From Cryptomeria japonica (taxonomy: Eukaryota; Streptophyta; Pinopsida; Cupressales; Cupressaceae): a stretch of DNA of 64,000 nt. The stretch's first letter is position 1. Every line of letters begins with the position of its first letter. Position numbers and translations under genes: made by a program. The notes under the pieces were generated by a model. That model saw only the letters and a program-made list of their open reading frames with translations. It was not told the DNA's origin and searched no databases. Shown here in pieces: positions 34,291-45,450 of the stretch. The stretch lies in contig NC_081413.1 in NCBI RefSeq assembly GCF_030272615.1, positions 564,388,010-564,452,009 on the forward strand, given 5' to 3'.

Positions 34291-35458
34291 TTTCTCATGT
34301 GTTCCGTGAGATTTGCCTTTTTTTTCTAGGTGTAAAACTTCCACACTAAGTGAACACAACTTTGTGCACTTACCCGATAATCGTTTATCTTGGGAATGAT
34401 CAATTACATAGTATGGAGTGACAAACGCGTGATGAGTTGCAAGATTCAATGTGTGGTGATCAAGGAGGGTTGAAGTTGTCTAGAACAATGTGTAGTTGAT
34501 TTCTATGTAATATAACAGTCAAGATTGAACCGATATGTTTGTAATGTTTATGAGAATTGTAGAGTTTGTGTTGTGTTACCGATCTATTGTATTTGTTTTT
34601 AAGGTCGATGAATTGTTTGTAATTGAGTTGGCAAATCTGGCTAGGTGTGATAGTGATTGTTGTCAAACCAGGAGGTGTGTCTGCAGAATGTTGTGAAGGA
34701 AGATAGGAGTAGTAAAGGATCTGATTAAGCAAAGAAGTGTTATTACCATATCAACAAAGAACCTGTTGTTCTCTAACCATTAAACCAGTTAAATCCCTTT
34801 ACCGGGTAAGCTTTAATAGGCTTGTTGTTGAAATCCTCTAACTAGGTGATCCATTATCTTGGATTTGAAAACCTCCACCTAGGTTACCTTTAACAGGGTA
34901 TTTGCAGTCAATCCCTTAATCGGGTGGTCCTTAACTAGATCTATTTTTAACAGGAAATTTTTGTATAAGCTTCTAACAAGGCTTGGCTCTTAACAAGACA
35001 AACTTTAGAAGAGTTCAAAATACTTGTGGGTATTCATCCCCACTGTGGTTTTTCCCATTTAGGTTTCCACGTGAAAAATCATTGTGTCAAGTGGTGAATG
35101 ATTTTGTGGATGTGTTTTTGATATGGTTGATATGAATGACTAGTAAATCCACTTAGATATATTTGAATGACCATAAATGATCTGAAATGTGTTATTATTG
35201 GTATTAGTAAAGTAATTTAAGGTTTTGGTTAAATGGTATTTGATTTTCAGATCTGTGCATTGTATCATTGATGTTTTGGTCAACCAGTAAAGTTTGACAA
35301 TGTAGTTGCAGTTTTGATACAGCGACTAAACCGGTTAGTTTAGTGAGTTGTTATGAGTTGAAAGTTTGTTTGGTGAAATTTTAGTTTATTTTCTATCTAC
35401 TGATTCACCTCCCCCTCAGTAGTTGATCGAATTATTATAGTTTCATCATATTATCAAT

Positions 35459-35470
35459 TGGTATCAGAGC
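35459..35470 (+). other. Primer-binding site of nested copia
   Basis: TGGTATCAGAGC, the standard initiator-Met tRNA match, two bases after the LTR end. Confidence 0.9.
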
Positions 35471-35529
35471 AGTCGAGGTCCTCTTGAGTTTAAGCCTAAT
35501 AGTTTGAGGAAAAGATCTAGGAGAACACA

Positions 35530-36389
35530 ATGAAGAAAGAAGGTCTAAAGTTCAATAGAGAAACTACATAATCTGAAGTGATAGGATGAAGATCTATATC
35601 AAGAGCTTGGGAAGTCAGTATTGGGAACACGTTGTTACTAAGTATAACTTGCCTAGTGGGATTCTGACAGATGATCAGAAGAAGGAGCAACAGGAGAAAA
35701 ATCAAGAATTGGAGGCCATCATCAGTTCCTTGTCCAATTCAAAATATGTTGATGTTCATGGATGAGAGACTACATATGAAGTTTGGAAGAAACTGAAAGA
35801 AATCTATAGCAGTGATGAGCATGTTAAGATTGCCAAGGAAGAGAGTCTTGGAGAAAAAAATGATGATATGTGGATGGCTGAAGGTGAAAACATTCAACAA
35901 TATGGTTAGAGAATCAAGGAGATAGTCAAAGAAATCAAAAGTGTTGGAGGTACAGTGGAGGATACCACTATGGTTAGAAAGGTGTTGAAAACCCTTCTAC
36001 TGGTCTACGTTATGCAAGTTACAACAATTCAAGAACTCAAATCTATTGACAAGACAAAGGTAACTCTTGACTCTATCATTGGTAAATTAACTGCATTTGA
36101 ATTAAATGGTTTTGATGAAAGTGTTCAAAGATCAGAATCTACATTTAAAGCCTCGGTCTCAACCCCACTAGCAAGGAAAAGCAGAGAAGTGAGCTATAGT
36201 CATGAATCTAGATCCAGCAAAGAGGTAGATGATGAAGATAGTCTAATAGAGCTTGAAGCATTGTTGGCCAAGTGGTTACCCAGAGGTACCGGTAAGTACA
36301 TAGGTAAATTACCACATAAGTGTTTTGCATGTAACCAAATTGGACATATTGTTACTAACTATCCAAATGGAGATAATGAGGAAAAATGA
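35530..36389 (+). pseudogene. Copia gag, decayed
   Basis: Reading from the ATG at 35530 gives a UBN2-type copia gag: WEHVVTKYNLP, then EVWKKLKEIY, ending with a zinc knuckle CFACNQIGHIVTNY whose last cysteine is replaced by tyrosine. Stops near 35764 and 35907. Last open stretch 35955-36389. Confidence 0.85.
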
Positions 36390-36536
36390 GTTAAGTATAT
36401 GAAGTATAAAGGAAAAGGAAAAAGAAATTTTCTCATTGCAGTGGATGGAGGAATTACAGATGAATAATTTGAGGAAGATGCAAATGAGGACATTGTCTTT
36501 GTTGTCATCAAAGAAAAGATACCAGATCAGAAGGCA

Positions 36537-36869
36537 TTGGTCTTTCACTTGGATAGTTCAGATGACTGGATTATAGATAGTGGTTGTTCACACCACATGA
36601 TCAATGACCGAAGCAAGTTTCTTACATTGAAGGAATTTGATGGAGGTGTTGTCAGATTTGGGAATGACACTCCCTACATGGTGAAAGGGAAAGGATCCAT
36701 CTCCCTGAATGGTAAGATTAGTGCAGATGATGTCTATTGGGTTGAAGGAATAAAACACAATCTTTTGAGTGTTGCTCAACTCAATGACAAAGGTTACCCA
36801 TTGGAATTCAAGAACGGAGTTTTCAAGATTTATGGAAGCAAAGGTGAATTGATTGCACTCGACAAATAG
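36537..36869 (+). pseudogene. Copia protease
   Basis: WIIDSGCSHHM carries the copia protease active site DSG at about 36570-36590. The VYWVEGIKHNLLSVAQL block leads into the integrase. A stop closes it at 36867, where functional copia polyproteins continue. Confidence 0.9.
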
Positions 36870-37844
36870 ACCAAAGGTAACTTGTTTCACCTAAACTCTA
36901 AAGTCAACAATTGTTTGATTGCAAAAGTAGAAGATAGTTGGCTTTGGCATCAAATATTTTGTCATGTAAATTTTGATAACATTGTTAGAGTCAGTAAGTA
37001 AAGATCAATAAGAGGTTTGCCACAGTTGGACAAACCAGTGAATGCTTTGTGCAAGGAATGTTAGTTAGGGAAAATGACATCCTCAAACTTCAAGAGCAAA
37101 TCTTTCTCAGCTGAACATTGGCTATATTTGGTTCATATCGATCTTTGTGGACCAATGAGGACTAGGAGTATTCAAGGTGATTGGTACTTCATGATTTTTA
37201 TCGATGATTGCTCAAGGATGATGTGGGTCACATTTTTGAAAGACAAGACATAAGAATTTATCAAGTTTAAGGCATTTAGAGACTTGGTTGAAAATGAAAG
37301 TGGAAGAAAGCTTAAGTGCTTAAGAAATGATCAAGGTGGTGAATTTACTTCAGAGGAATTTACTAGATACTGTGAAAACAATGGAATTAAGAGGCAACTT
37401 TTTGCACCTAGGACACCACAACAGAACGGTATTGCAGAAAGGAATAACTGGTCAGTAGTTGAAGCTGCTAGGACTATCCTAATTACAAGAGGTGTAGCTA
37501 AGACATTTTGGAGAGAAGCTGCCAACACAACTATTTATACAATGAACCATATACTGGTTCAAAGAGGTAAGGACAAAACACCCTATGAATACTGGTATGG
37601 TAGATCACCTAATGTTAGTTACTTCAAAAATTTTGGTACCAGATGTTTTATCAAAAGAGGTGATTATATTGGTAAGTTTGATGCCAAGAGTGATGAAGGT
37701 ATATTTCTCGGTTACTCCACCAAGAGAAAAGCTTACAAATGCTACAACAACCGGACTAAGAAAATCATTGAAAGTGTTAATGTCCAAGTAGATGAGTTTC
37801 CTGAAAATTCAGGTGAGACCAGCAAGGAGAAGGAAGAAGAATAA
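36870..37844 (+). pseudogene. Copia integrase
   Basis: The GAG-pre-integrase zinc region (W.L.WH.. to C..C) is damaged near 36940-37060. The catalytic core follows: HIDLCGPM (first D), LRNDQGGEFTS (second D) and PQQNGIAERNN (E), with RGVAKTFWREA and the YEYWYGRSPNVSYFKNFG block downstream. Stops at about 37000, 37065 and 37250. An acidic tail begins the RT linker. Confidence 0.9.
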
Positions 37845-38099
37845 CCTTACATACTATTTTTGGAACCAGAACCGGTAAAGCTAGAAGTTGGTGAACTGAA
37901 TAGAGAAGCTCTAGTTCAACCGGAACAAGAAGGTCCAATAGAAGATGAAGAAAGTGAAGAAGAAGAAGAACCTGAAAAACCAAGATCATGTTATTCCAAG
38001 GTATGTTAGACTCAATCATAGCCCAAATCATATTATTTGAGACATGAATGCAGGTGTGTTAACTAGAAGAGGGATAAGAGAAAACTCTTGTATGATCTC

Positions 38100-38589
38100 C
38101 ACCTTGAGCCTAGAACAACAAAAGAAGCCTTTGGAGATGAACACTGGATGAAGGCAATGGAAGAAGAACTTGACCAGATAGAGAAGAAGAATACATGGTC
38201 ATTGGTACCCAAACCTGACAACAATAATGTAATAGGAACAAAATGGGTATTCAAAAATAATTGAATGAAGATGGAGTAGTGGTCAGGAATAAAGCCAGAC
38301 TAGTATGCAAAGGTTATGCATAAGAAGAAGGTGAATATTATGGTGAGACATTTGCACCAATTGCAAGATTAGAAGGAGTAAGGAATCTACTTGTATTTGC
38401 AACATAGAGAGGATTCAAGGTATATTAGATGGATGTTAAATCAACATTCCTAAATAGAATATTGGAAGAGGAAGTCTACATAGAACATCTAGATGGTTAT
38501 TCATTAACTGAAGAAAAGGATATAGTGTGCAAATTACATAAGGTATTATATGGTTTGAAACAAGCACCAAGAGCATGGTATGAAAGATT
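38100..38589 (+). pseudogene. Copia RT, truncated
   Basis: Contains WMKAMEEELDQIEKKNTW and further typical copia RT blocks up to LYGLKQAPRAWYERL. The catalytic YVDD and everything beyond are missing because the sequence jumps into the LTR at 38590. Several stops and a frameshift near 38260. Confidence 0.9.
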
Positions 38590-39339
38590 GATCTGATTAA
38601 GCAAATAAGTGCTATTACCAGATCAACAAAGAACCTATTGTTATGTAACCATTACAACAGTTAAATCCCTTAATCAGGTAAGCTTTAACAGGCTTGTTGT
38701 TGAAATCCTCTAACCAGGTGATCCATTAGCTTCGATTTGAAATCCTCCATCGAGGTTACCTTTAACAAGGTATTTGCAGTCAATCCCTTAACTGGGTGGT
38801 CCTTAACCAGATTTGTTCTTAATAGAACATTTTTGTATGAGCTTCTTACAAGGCTTAGCTCCTAACAGGGTGAACTTCAGAAGAGTTCAAAATACTTGTG
38901 GGTATTCATCCCCACCATGGTTTTTCCCATTTGGGTTTCCATGTGAAAAATCATCGTGTCAAGTGGTGAATGATTTTATGGATGTGTTTTTGATATGGTT
39001 GATATGAATGACTGGTAAATCCACTCAGATATATTTGAATGACCGGAAATGATCTGAAATGTGTTATTACTGGTATTAGTAAAGTGATTTAAGGTTTTGG
39101 TTAAATGGTATTTGAATTTCAGATCTGTTGCATTGTATCATTGATGTTTTGGTCAACCGATAAATTTTGACAGTGCAGTTGTAGTTTTGATACAGTGACT
39201 AAACCGGTTAGTTTAGTGAGTTGATTATGAGTTGAAAGTTTGTTTGGTGAAAGTTTAGTTTATTTTCTATCTACTGATTCACCTCCCCCCCCCCCCTCTT
39301 AGTAGTTGACCAGATCATTATAGTTTCATCATATTATCA
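38590..39339 (+). repeat. 3' LTR of nested copia, left half deleted
   Basis: Matches the last 740 bp of the 5' LTR from 34718. Begins at a GATCTGATTAAG shared with that copy and ends CATATTATCA. A C-run near 39285 is longer than in the 5' LTR. Confidence 0.9.
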
Positions 39340-40000
39340 CCTTCTTTGAAGAAAAGATCCACTACCTTGGACATATCATATCAAAGGAAGGAATAATAGT
39401 TGATCCAGATAAGATAAAGGCAATAGTGGAATGGTTGATCCCTAAAAACGTTTCTAAGGTGAGAAGCTTTATTGAGCTAGTAGGGTACTATAGGAGGTTT
39501 GTGGAAGGATTCTCTAAGATAATAAACCCTATCACATTGTTGCAAAGGAAAGGTAGAAAGTTCATGTGGATAGAACAAAGTGATAAGACATTTCAAATTT
39601 TGAAAGAAAAACTAACTACAACACCTATCTTGAGGGTCTCAAATCCAAATGGGCACTTCACAGTTATAAAATATGCTTCTATTGAAGGTTTAGGAGGAGC
39701 AATTATCCAAGATGAAGGGGTCGTGGCTTATGAATCTAAAAGTTGAAGACTCATGAAGTAAATTATGTGCTCCATGATTTAGAGTTAGCAATAAGTGTGC
39801 ATGCCCTACAAAAATGGAGACACTTTTTACTTGGGAAGCCCTTTGAGTTAAAATCAGACAATCAAGACTTAAGTACATTTTTACTCAACCCCACTTAAAT
39901 GCTAGACAAAGAAGGTGGTTAGAATTTCTAAGTGAATATGACTTTGAGATAGAATATATTACAGGGAAGGAAAATAGGGTGGCAGATACTTTGAGCAGGA
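39340..40000 (+). pseudogene. Gypsy RT C-terminus and RNase H
   Basis: Resumes the gypsy frame at FFEEKIHYLGHIISKEG, then VGYYRRFVEGFSKI (RT thumb) and the RNase H part to [11 protein letters not shown] at about 39980-40015. Frameshifts around 39745-39900. Confidence 0.88.
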
Positions 40001-41210
40001 GGAGGCACTTGTTGACTATAGCAACATTCAAAACCACTTTTAAGAAGCAAGTAATGGATGAACAAGAACATGATCCATGGTATGAGCAAGTCAAATTGAC
40101 TTTAAAATATGATCCAATAGATCCTTGGGTTGAAGGGTTCATGCTAGATGAAGAAGGGTTGCTAAGATACAATAACAAAATCTATGTTCCAAATTTAGGG
40201 GACTTAAGGAAGGTAGTCTTATCCAAGGCCCATAATACCCCTTAATTAGGACACCCGAAGGTTAATAAAATTTATGCAGATCTAAAGAAGTTATACTTTT
40301 GTGCAGGGGATGAAGAATGACATAGTTGAATATGTGGCTAAATGTTTGGAATGTCAAATGGTAAAAACAGAACATAGACATCTAGTTGGACTATTAGAGT
40401 TACATGATGTACCTCAACACAAATGGCAAGTTATTAGTATGGACTTTGTGCAAGGGTTTCCCATGTCACCTTCTAGGCATGACACTAATGGTGGTAATTG
40501 ATAAACACACAAAGGTAGAACACTTTATACTAGGGAACTTGACAGATGATGCACCTACTTTGGCAAGGCGCTTTATTAAAAAAATATTTAGGTTGCATGG
40601 GATGCCATAGAAAATTATATTAGATAAGGATGCCAGATTCACTTCAATGTTTTGGACAACTCTTCAATCAGCTCTGGGAACACAATTAAATTTTAGCACT
40701 GCATACCATCCTGAAACTGATAGCCAAACATAAAGGACAAATTAGATTTTGGAAGACCTATTTCGCATGTACTGCATGGACCAACAGAAGAAATGGGAAG
40801 AATACCTACCACTGGTGCATTTTGCTTACAATAACACTTTTAAAACATCTTCGGGAATGACACCTTTTGAAGCGTTGTATGGTAGGCCATGTCAAACACC
40901 TTTGAGTTGGGACAATCTTGAGGATAGAGTAATAATTGGTCCAAATATGTTGAAGGAAATGGAAAGGAAAACTAAGGAAATAAGACAAAGGTTGAAGGAA
41001 GTTTCTGATAGGCTGAAAAGTTATGTAGACAAGAACAAGACTCCAAGGGAGTTTGAGGTGAGAGAAAGAGTCTTCCTAAGGGTCAGACCATACAAGAGTT
41101 CCATAAGGTTTGGGAAAAAGACTAAGCTAGCACCTCGTTATGTTGAACCCTTTGAGATCAAATTGGAAAAGATTAATCTAGTTGCGTATCAGTTGGCCTT
41201 TCCTCCCTAG
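40001..41210 (+). pseudogene. Gypsy integrase
   Basis: An HHCC zinc finger ends CLECQMVKTEH near 40340-40370. The catalytic core keeps D in MDFVQGFPMS, D in [12 protein letters not shown] and E in HPETDSQT. The FALYGRPCQTPL-type block and a GPY/F-like motif (here YVEPFEI) follow. Stops at about 40245, 40608, 40731 and 41208. It inserts cDNA into chromosomes. Confidence 0.9.
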
Positions 41211-41214
41211 TTGA

Positions 41215-41490
41215 GTTGAATCCATGATGTCTTCCATGTGCCACTTCTTAAAAAGTATGTACCTGGTAAGAAACATATTTTTGAATTGGGATGCCTTATA
41301 GGTCCAGGAAATAGGGGGAATAATGATACAACCATTCAAAATCCTGGAGAGGCGTTGTACCAATTGCGCAACAAAGAGGTTGATCAGTGCAAAGTACAAT
41401 GGAATCAGTATGACAAAAAGAATGCTACATGGGAAGACAGTAGTGAGATGCAACAATTGTTTCCTTTTTTGTTTTACACTTATTATTAAC
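41215..41490 (+). pseudogene. Chromodomain of gypsy integrase
   Basis: After VFHVPLLKKYVPG, a C-terminal module reads QLRNKEVDQCKVQWNQYDKKNATWED...FPFLF. Its aromatic positions (VQW, Y, ATWE) fit a chromodomain, which in chromoviruses reads histone marks to direct insertion. The reading stops 70 bp before the PPT. Confidence 0.8.
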
Positions 41491-41544
41491 TACAGACTCT
41501 TTCTATGGTTATATTAAATAAGTGCATCGGGACGATGCACAATT

Positions 41545-41558
41545 TAAGGGGGGAAGGA
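41545..41558 (+). other. Polypurine tract of gypsy element
   Basis: TAAGGGGGGAAGGA directly before the 3' LTR start TGTCATTACC. Confidence 0.9.
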
Positions 41559-43602
41559 TGTCATTACCCTCTTTCTCTATCTTGATAAAAACTTGCTACT
41601 ATTATTCTTATTATTTTATTTTTTTGTTATTGTCGGGATATCCCAACGACCCAAGCCCAACGGGTTCCCTTTATAGGGCGAGCTTGAGGCGAGACTAATC
41701 CCTGTGGCCACGAGGTAACCGACACAACCCCCAAGTGTTTGTGGTGGGGTAATTCTGAGCTAGAGAGTTGAACCCAAGACCTCGAGGAGCAAACCCAAGA
41801 CTCAGACCAAATACTCTAACCCGTGGGGGCTACTATTATTGTTATTATTATATTTCATATCATTTTGTGATTATTATTAATTATAAGTCTTTTATTTATT
41901 AAGGGTGAAATTATTTTAATAAAATTAGATAGTGGCCACACACACACTTGAGATCATAAATTTAATTGGAAAATTATCTTTTTACTCAAAAATACCAATT
42001 GAGCACATGTCGTAGGAGGAAATAAGAAGCTTCTAGAAGTAATTTCAAAATTCCATATTCTTGCATGTAACTCCTCCACTATGTCAACAATCAATTTTGC
42101 ATGAAATCAATTTTGGAAAAGAATATCCATTTTCAATTAATTCTTTTGATAGTGAAAATGATGCATCTTTTCTATATAATGTATGCTAACTTTTGAAAAA
42201 GGAGTCTATTGCTTTTGGATGAAAAGTAATTTCTTGAATTCTTGCAAAAACATGTTAGTAGTAGGTAGATTTTGTAGACAATTGTATTGTAGGAGAGGTT
42301 TTTTTTTTCAAGCTTTTGAAGAGATATTACCAAGCTAGAAGGAAGGTTTGAAGGTGGGTAGCAGGGAGATTTGGAGGTGATTCAACAACAAGCTATTCGA
42401 CCAATCCAAGTTCCCTTCTTGTCTACTTCTTGTTTTGAAATAAATCTTATGTAGTTAAAAAGGAAAGAAAGAAATAAATCTACTTGCATGCATTTTTCTA
42501 TGATGAATTTGTGTAGATTTTGATAGTGAAGATTATACACAAATAGGGGATAAAAAAATTTGTTTATAGGATAGATATGCAAATGAGTGATATTTATTTT
42601 CTTCACTTTGGTTCTATTTCTTTTCAAGGAAACTTTAGTTTTTAAAAAAAGCAGAATGAGATATATTGGGAATAATTTTTTTTTTTTTTAAAAATCATAA
42701 TCAAATTAGAATAATATAAATGTTTTTTTGAGATTCATGCATTTATCTTTGTGAAAGAAAACAAATAGATAAATCTACTCCTCAAACATAATTAGCCTTT
42801 TGTGAATACGTTCCCTATGGATAATTATCTCTCTGTAAAAAAATAAATTCTCTGAGAATAAACATTTTCAACTTCCTAATTATTTATTCAAGTTCATCAT
42901 TTCTCAAAACAAATTACGTTAAACCATAGTTAGAAAATAGAACTACATACTTTACACCTTGATCCCGTGCCGAAACGGGTATGTAGGCAGTCTAGAGACA
43001 AAGTTGTCCCTAGTACTCAGGCGTTCGGGGATGGGGTCTAGGATTTTTTTTAAGTGAGTAGATGGTTTATTTGAAGTTCCTCGGTCTCTCAATCAAAGGG
43101 TATAAAATTAATAACTGGAAGATTAAAAATATTTCAACACATACTCGGAAGGAATCCCGTATGGATTCGTTTGACTTCCCAAGGCCTTAGGCCAAATTCT
43201 GAGGCAGAACTCAAGCTTATATTATGTTATTTTATTTACTCATAAGGATGATGATCTCGGTGCACTCCTAGTACTAGAGTGTAGTACTTAAAGAGTGACT
43301 CAGGACCCAGATGGTCCCGATGAGTCTAAGTCTCTGGCCATAGCACTTCCTATCTCGAATTGGATAAATTCCTACCTCATTTTGGTAGATGCCTATCCCG
43401 AATTGGATAGATGAGATACCCCATCCTATATGGAAGGATGCCTAACCCGTATGGTTAGATGCCTATCCCGGTTGGATGGATGCCTATCGTGTTTGGATAA
43501 ATGTACCTGAGTATGCGATTGAATCAAACACAATTAAGAATAAATGATTTATTAAAAAAAAATTAGTTGAAAATTTTGGGTTAAGTAAAGTGGGTTATTC
43601 CA
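41559..43602 (+). repeat. 3' LTR of gypsy element
   Basis: 2044 bp including the SINE, about 1.81 kb without it, matching the 5' LTR length. Ends TTATTCCA against TTATTACA in the 5' copy. Confidence 0.92.
41614..41830 (-). mobile_element. tRNA-derived SINE in the gypsy 3' LTR
   Basis: Absent from the 5' LTR, so the empty site is visible in the same window. Flanked by 17 bp duplications TACTATTATTCTTATTA (41597-41613) and its one-base variant (41831-41847). On the minus strand it starts AGCCCCCACGGGTTAG, has A-box-like TTAGAGTATTTGG, B box GGTTCAACTC at about 41765-41776, and an A-rich 3' tail. Length about 217 bp. Confidence 0.88.
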
Positions 43603-43607
43603 AATTA

Positions 43608-45450
43608 CCACATACTAATCGACTAAGTCTACTCTAGTTATTTGCCCATGTTTATTTTCTATGAGTATGGTTGTGCTTACACATATGCATTTGCATTATT
43701 AAATGGGTCGATGCTTGTTCAAATGTATCGACCTCCATAATGCATCCTTCCCTTTAAAGTGGGGAGGTTGATGGACACACAGCGCTAACCACTTATAGCA
43801 CTTACCATAGTAATAAAGAAAGGAAAAGGTGGCGGCTTTTACCATTGCTTCACCCTCCTTTGGAGTAGGGTGTGCCACCTTCCATGGTGGGCATCCCTTC
43901 CCCACAACACCCTCCTTAGTATAATGACATAGTATAATATACTACACATACATATATATACGTGTATGTTTTGGTTTGAATACCCTTGTTTGGAATGTTA
44001 GATTGAATCTCTATGATAGGTTTAAATCTTCATGTTTTCATATCTATCTATTTATTAATCAATGTGTGTGTGTATATATATATATATTACGAAACATCAT
44101 TAATCGACATAAGGTAACTTATCACTATGCCTACTATTTAACTTAACTCGACCAATTAAGATGTGAGTGTGTGATAGCTCGATAAGGCTCCTGAGTGATA
44201 CTCTTCCTCCCTTCCAAAGGCTTGTTCATTTCCTGCATCAAACTTAGCACATCACAACAATAGTCAGTTGTTATTAAAACACACACACACACACAAATAT
44301 ATACATACATCATATATTTTGTCTTAAATATTTAAAATATTACATTGATTGCATATATTCAATCATTATATTTCTAATCAAGATAAATATATTCAAAGCA
44401 TATTCATGTGCTAAAGCATTTTAACTAAAACAAGTAACAATAAATAGTAATATCACAATGGGGATGTAATAGTCAAACTTGTCAAGAAATAAAAGAAGAC
44501 CACCAAATAAAATGATCTTTGTTGAAGTCATTTTCATCCCACCTAATATGTAGCACAGTGACTTCCAAAGCTTTCCATATACTTTTGGTGATAAAATTCA
44601 TGAATATGAATGGGCTCCTTTGCGATAAGAAGATTGTGGAATTCAAGTCCCTCCCAAGTTTGACACCCATTAGGCATCCCTATAGAAATACATTTTCTAA
44701 TAAATACCTTTGAATCCTCATTTGCTTCTAAAGCTTTGATAATCCATTTAGTGCATAAATATATGCCTTGGCATTAGATTGAAATTAAGCTCAATCCACT
44801 AAATTCACAAGGGAGACAACAAAACTCATAAGTGACTCTATGAAATCCTTTACCTTTGTTTGGGGAGGCTCATGTAAAAAAATTCAAACTTAAATTTTGA
44901 GACTTTGGGAGGCACCCAACAAGAGGAGTAGTAGGTATGCATGGCAACAAGAATTTTAGAGCGCACCTAAAAATTCTCTACTTGAGAAAGAAGCTTGGTA
45001 ATCCAATAATTTTTTTTTCTCAACTCGAGAAATGGAAGCTTGGTACAAATAAGATACAAAAGCTTGAAAGGATAAATGAATACTAAGGAATAAGAACACT
45101 TCCCAATGATCAATCCATTACTAGCCATAATAATTTAGCTAACTAAGCTTATCAAAAAATATTATCTATAATACTGAGTTTTCTACCACTATATGTTAGA
45201 TCTTGAAGCTCTACAAAAAAATATATTGGCATTGAAGAGCATAGTTGATGTTATTTTCTTCCTCCAAGAGAGTGAGAAATGAATCATCTACAAAATGACC
45301 ATTGACTAATTGGGATAAAGAATTAATTAAAGTGGTACCTTTAACTAAGTTTTGAGAAATAACATTTACTAAGAGGTATCAAAGCTTTTTGTAGTAAGCA
45401 TATACAAAACAAAATCCAAAAGGAACCTCCACCATTTGTGGGGCTTGATA
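43608..45450. other. AT-rich DNA with microsatellites, no gene recognised
   Basis: Contains (TG)n(TA)n near 44063-44089 and (AC)n near 44279-44297. A minus-strand stretch around 44480-44900 might be LINE-derived but is too weak to call. Confidence 0.45.

Larger units (their letters stand above)
29667..34375. mobile_element. Foldback-like TIR element with palindrome array, 4.7 kb
   Basis: Ends are exact 11 bp inverted repeats GGGTAAGTGCA / TGCACTTACCC. With small gaps, similarity continues about 45 bp, and further inward similarity (about 30700-30775 against 34100-34180) shows long imperfect inverted arms. GATA flanks both sides (29663-29666, 34376-34379), perhaps a 4 bp target duplication. 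Subterminal palindromes GAAACGGGATCCCGTTTC occur on both arms (30556-30640 and 34203-34290). The core is a 3.1 kb AT-rich palindrome array. There is no transposase or long ORF, so it is non-autonomous. Superfamily unknown. Confidence 0.8.
29309..35456 (+). repeat. 5' LTR of nested copia, split by foldback element
   Basis: LTR parts are 29309-29666 and 34376-35456, about 1.43 kb together. It ends CATATTATCA, identical to the 3' LTR end. The last 740 bp match 38590-39339 at roughly 90% by eye. The copia GGTTTTTCCC motif is at about 35044-35070. Confidence 0.88.
29309..39339 (+). mobile_element. Nested Ty1-copia element with internal deletion
   Basis: Flanked by CCTTC duplications. The 5' LTR (29309-35456, inflated by a 4.7 kb insert) is followed by a PBS, gag, protease, integrase and partial RT: copia order. 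RT stops at 38589 directly against the middle of the 3' LTR, so the rest of RT, RNase H, the PPT and the first half of the LTR are deleted. The first base pair reads TA rather than TG. Without the TIR insert the element is about 5.3 kb. Confidence 0.92.
24033..43602 (+). mobile_element. Complete nested Ty3-gypsy chromovirus
   Basis: A 19.6 kb span bounded by LTRs and a perfect AATTA duplication (24028-24032 and 43603-43607). Domain order is gag, protease, RT, RNase H, integrase, chromodomain, which is Ty3-gypsy. A chromodomain at the C-terminus places it in the chromoviruses, which integrate into heterochromatin. Three insertions inflate it: a solo copia LTR at 27404-28319, a copia element at 29309-39339 (with a further TIR element inside), and a SINE at 41614-41830. 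Without them it would be about 8.4 kb. All domains carry stops or frameshifts, so it is dead. Confidence 0.93.

Noticed and set aside
44470-44900. Minus-strand LINE ORF2 fragment
   Set aside because: A few residues look LINE-like (WKALE, WWSSF), but there is no catalytic motif and no continuous alignment could be read.
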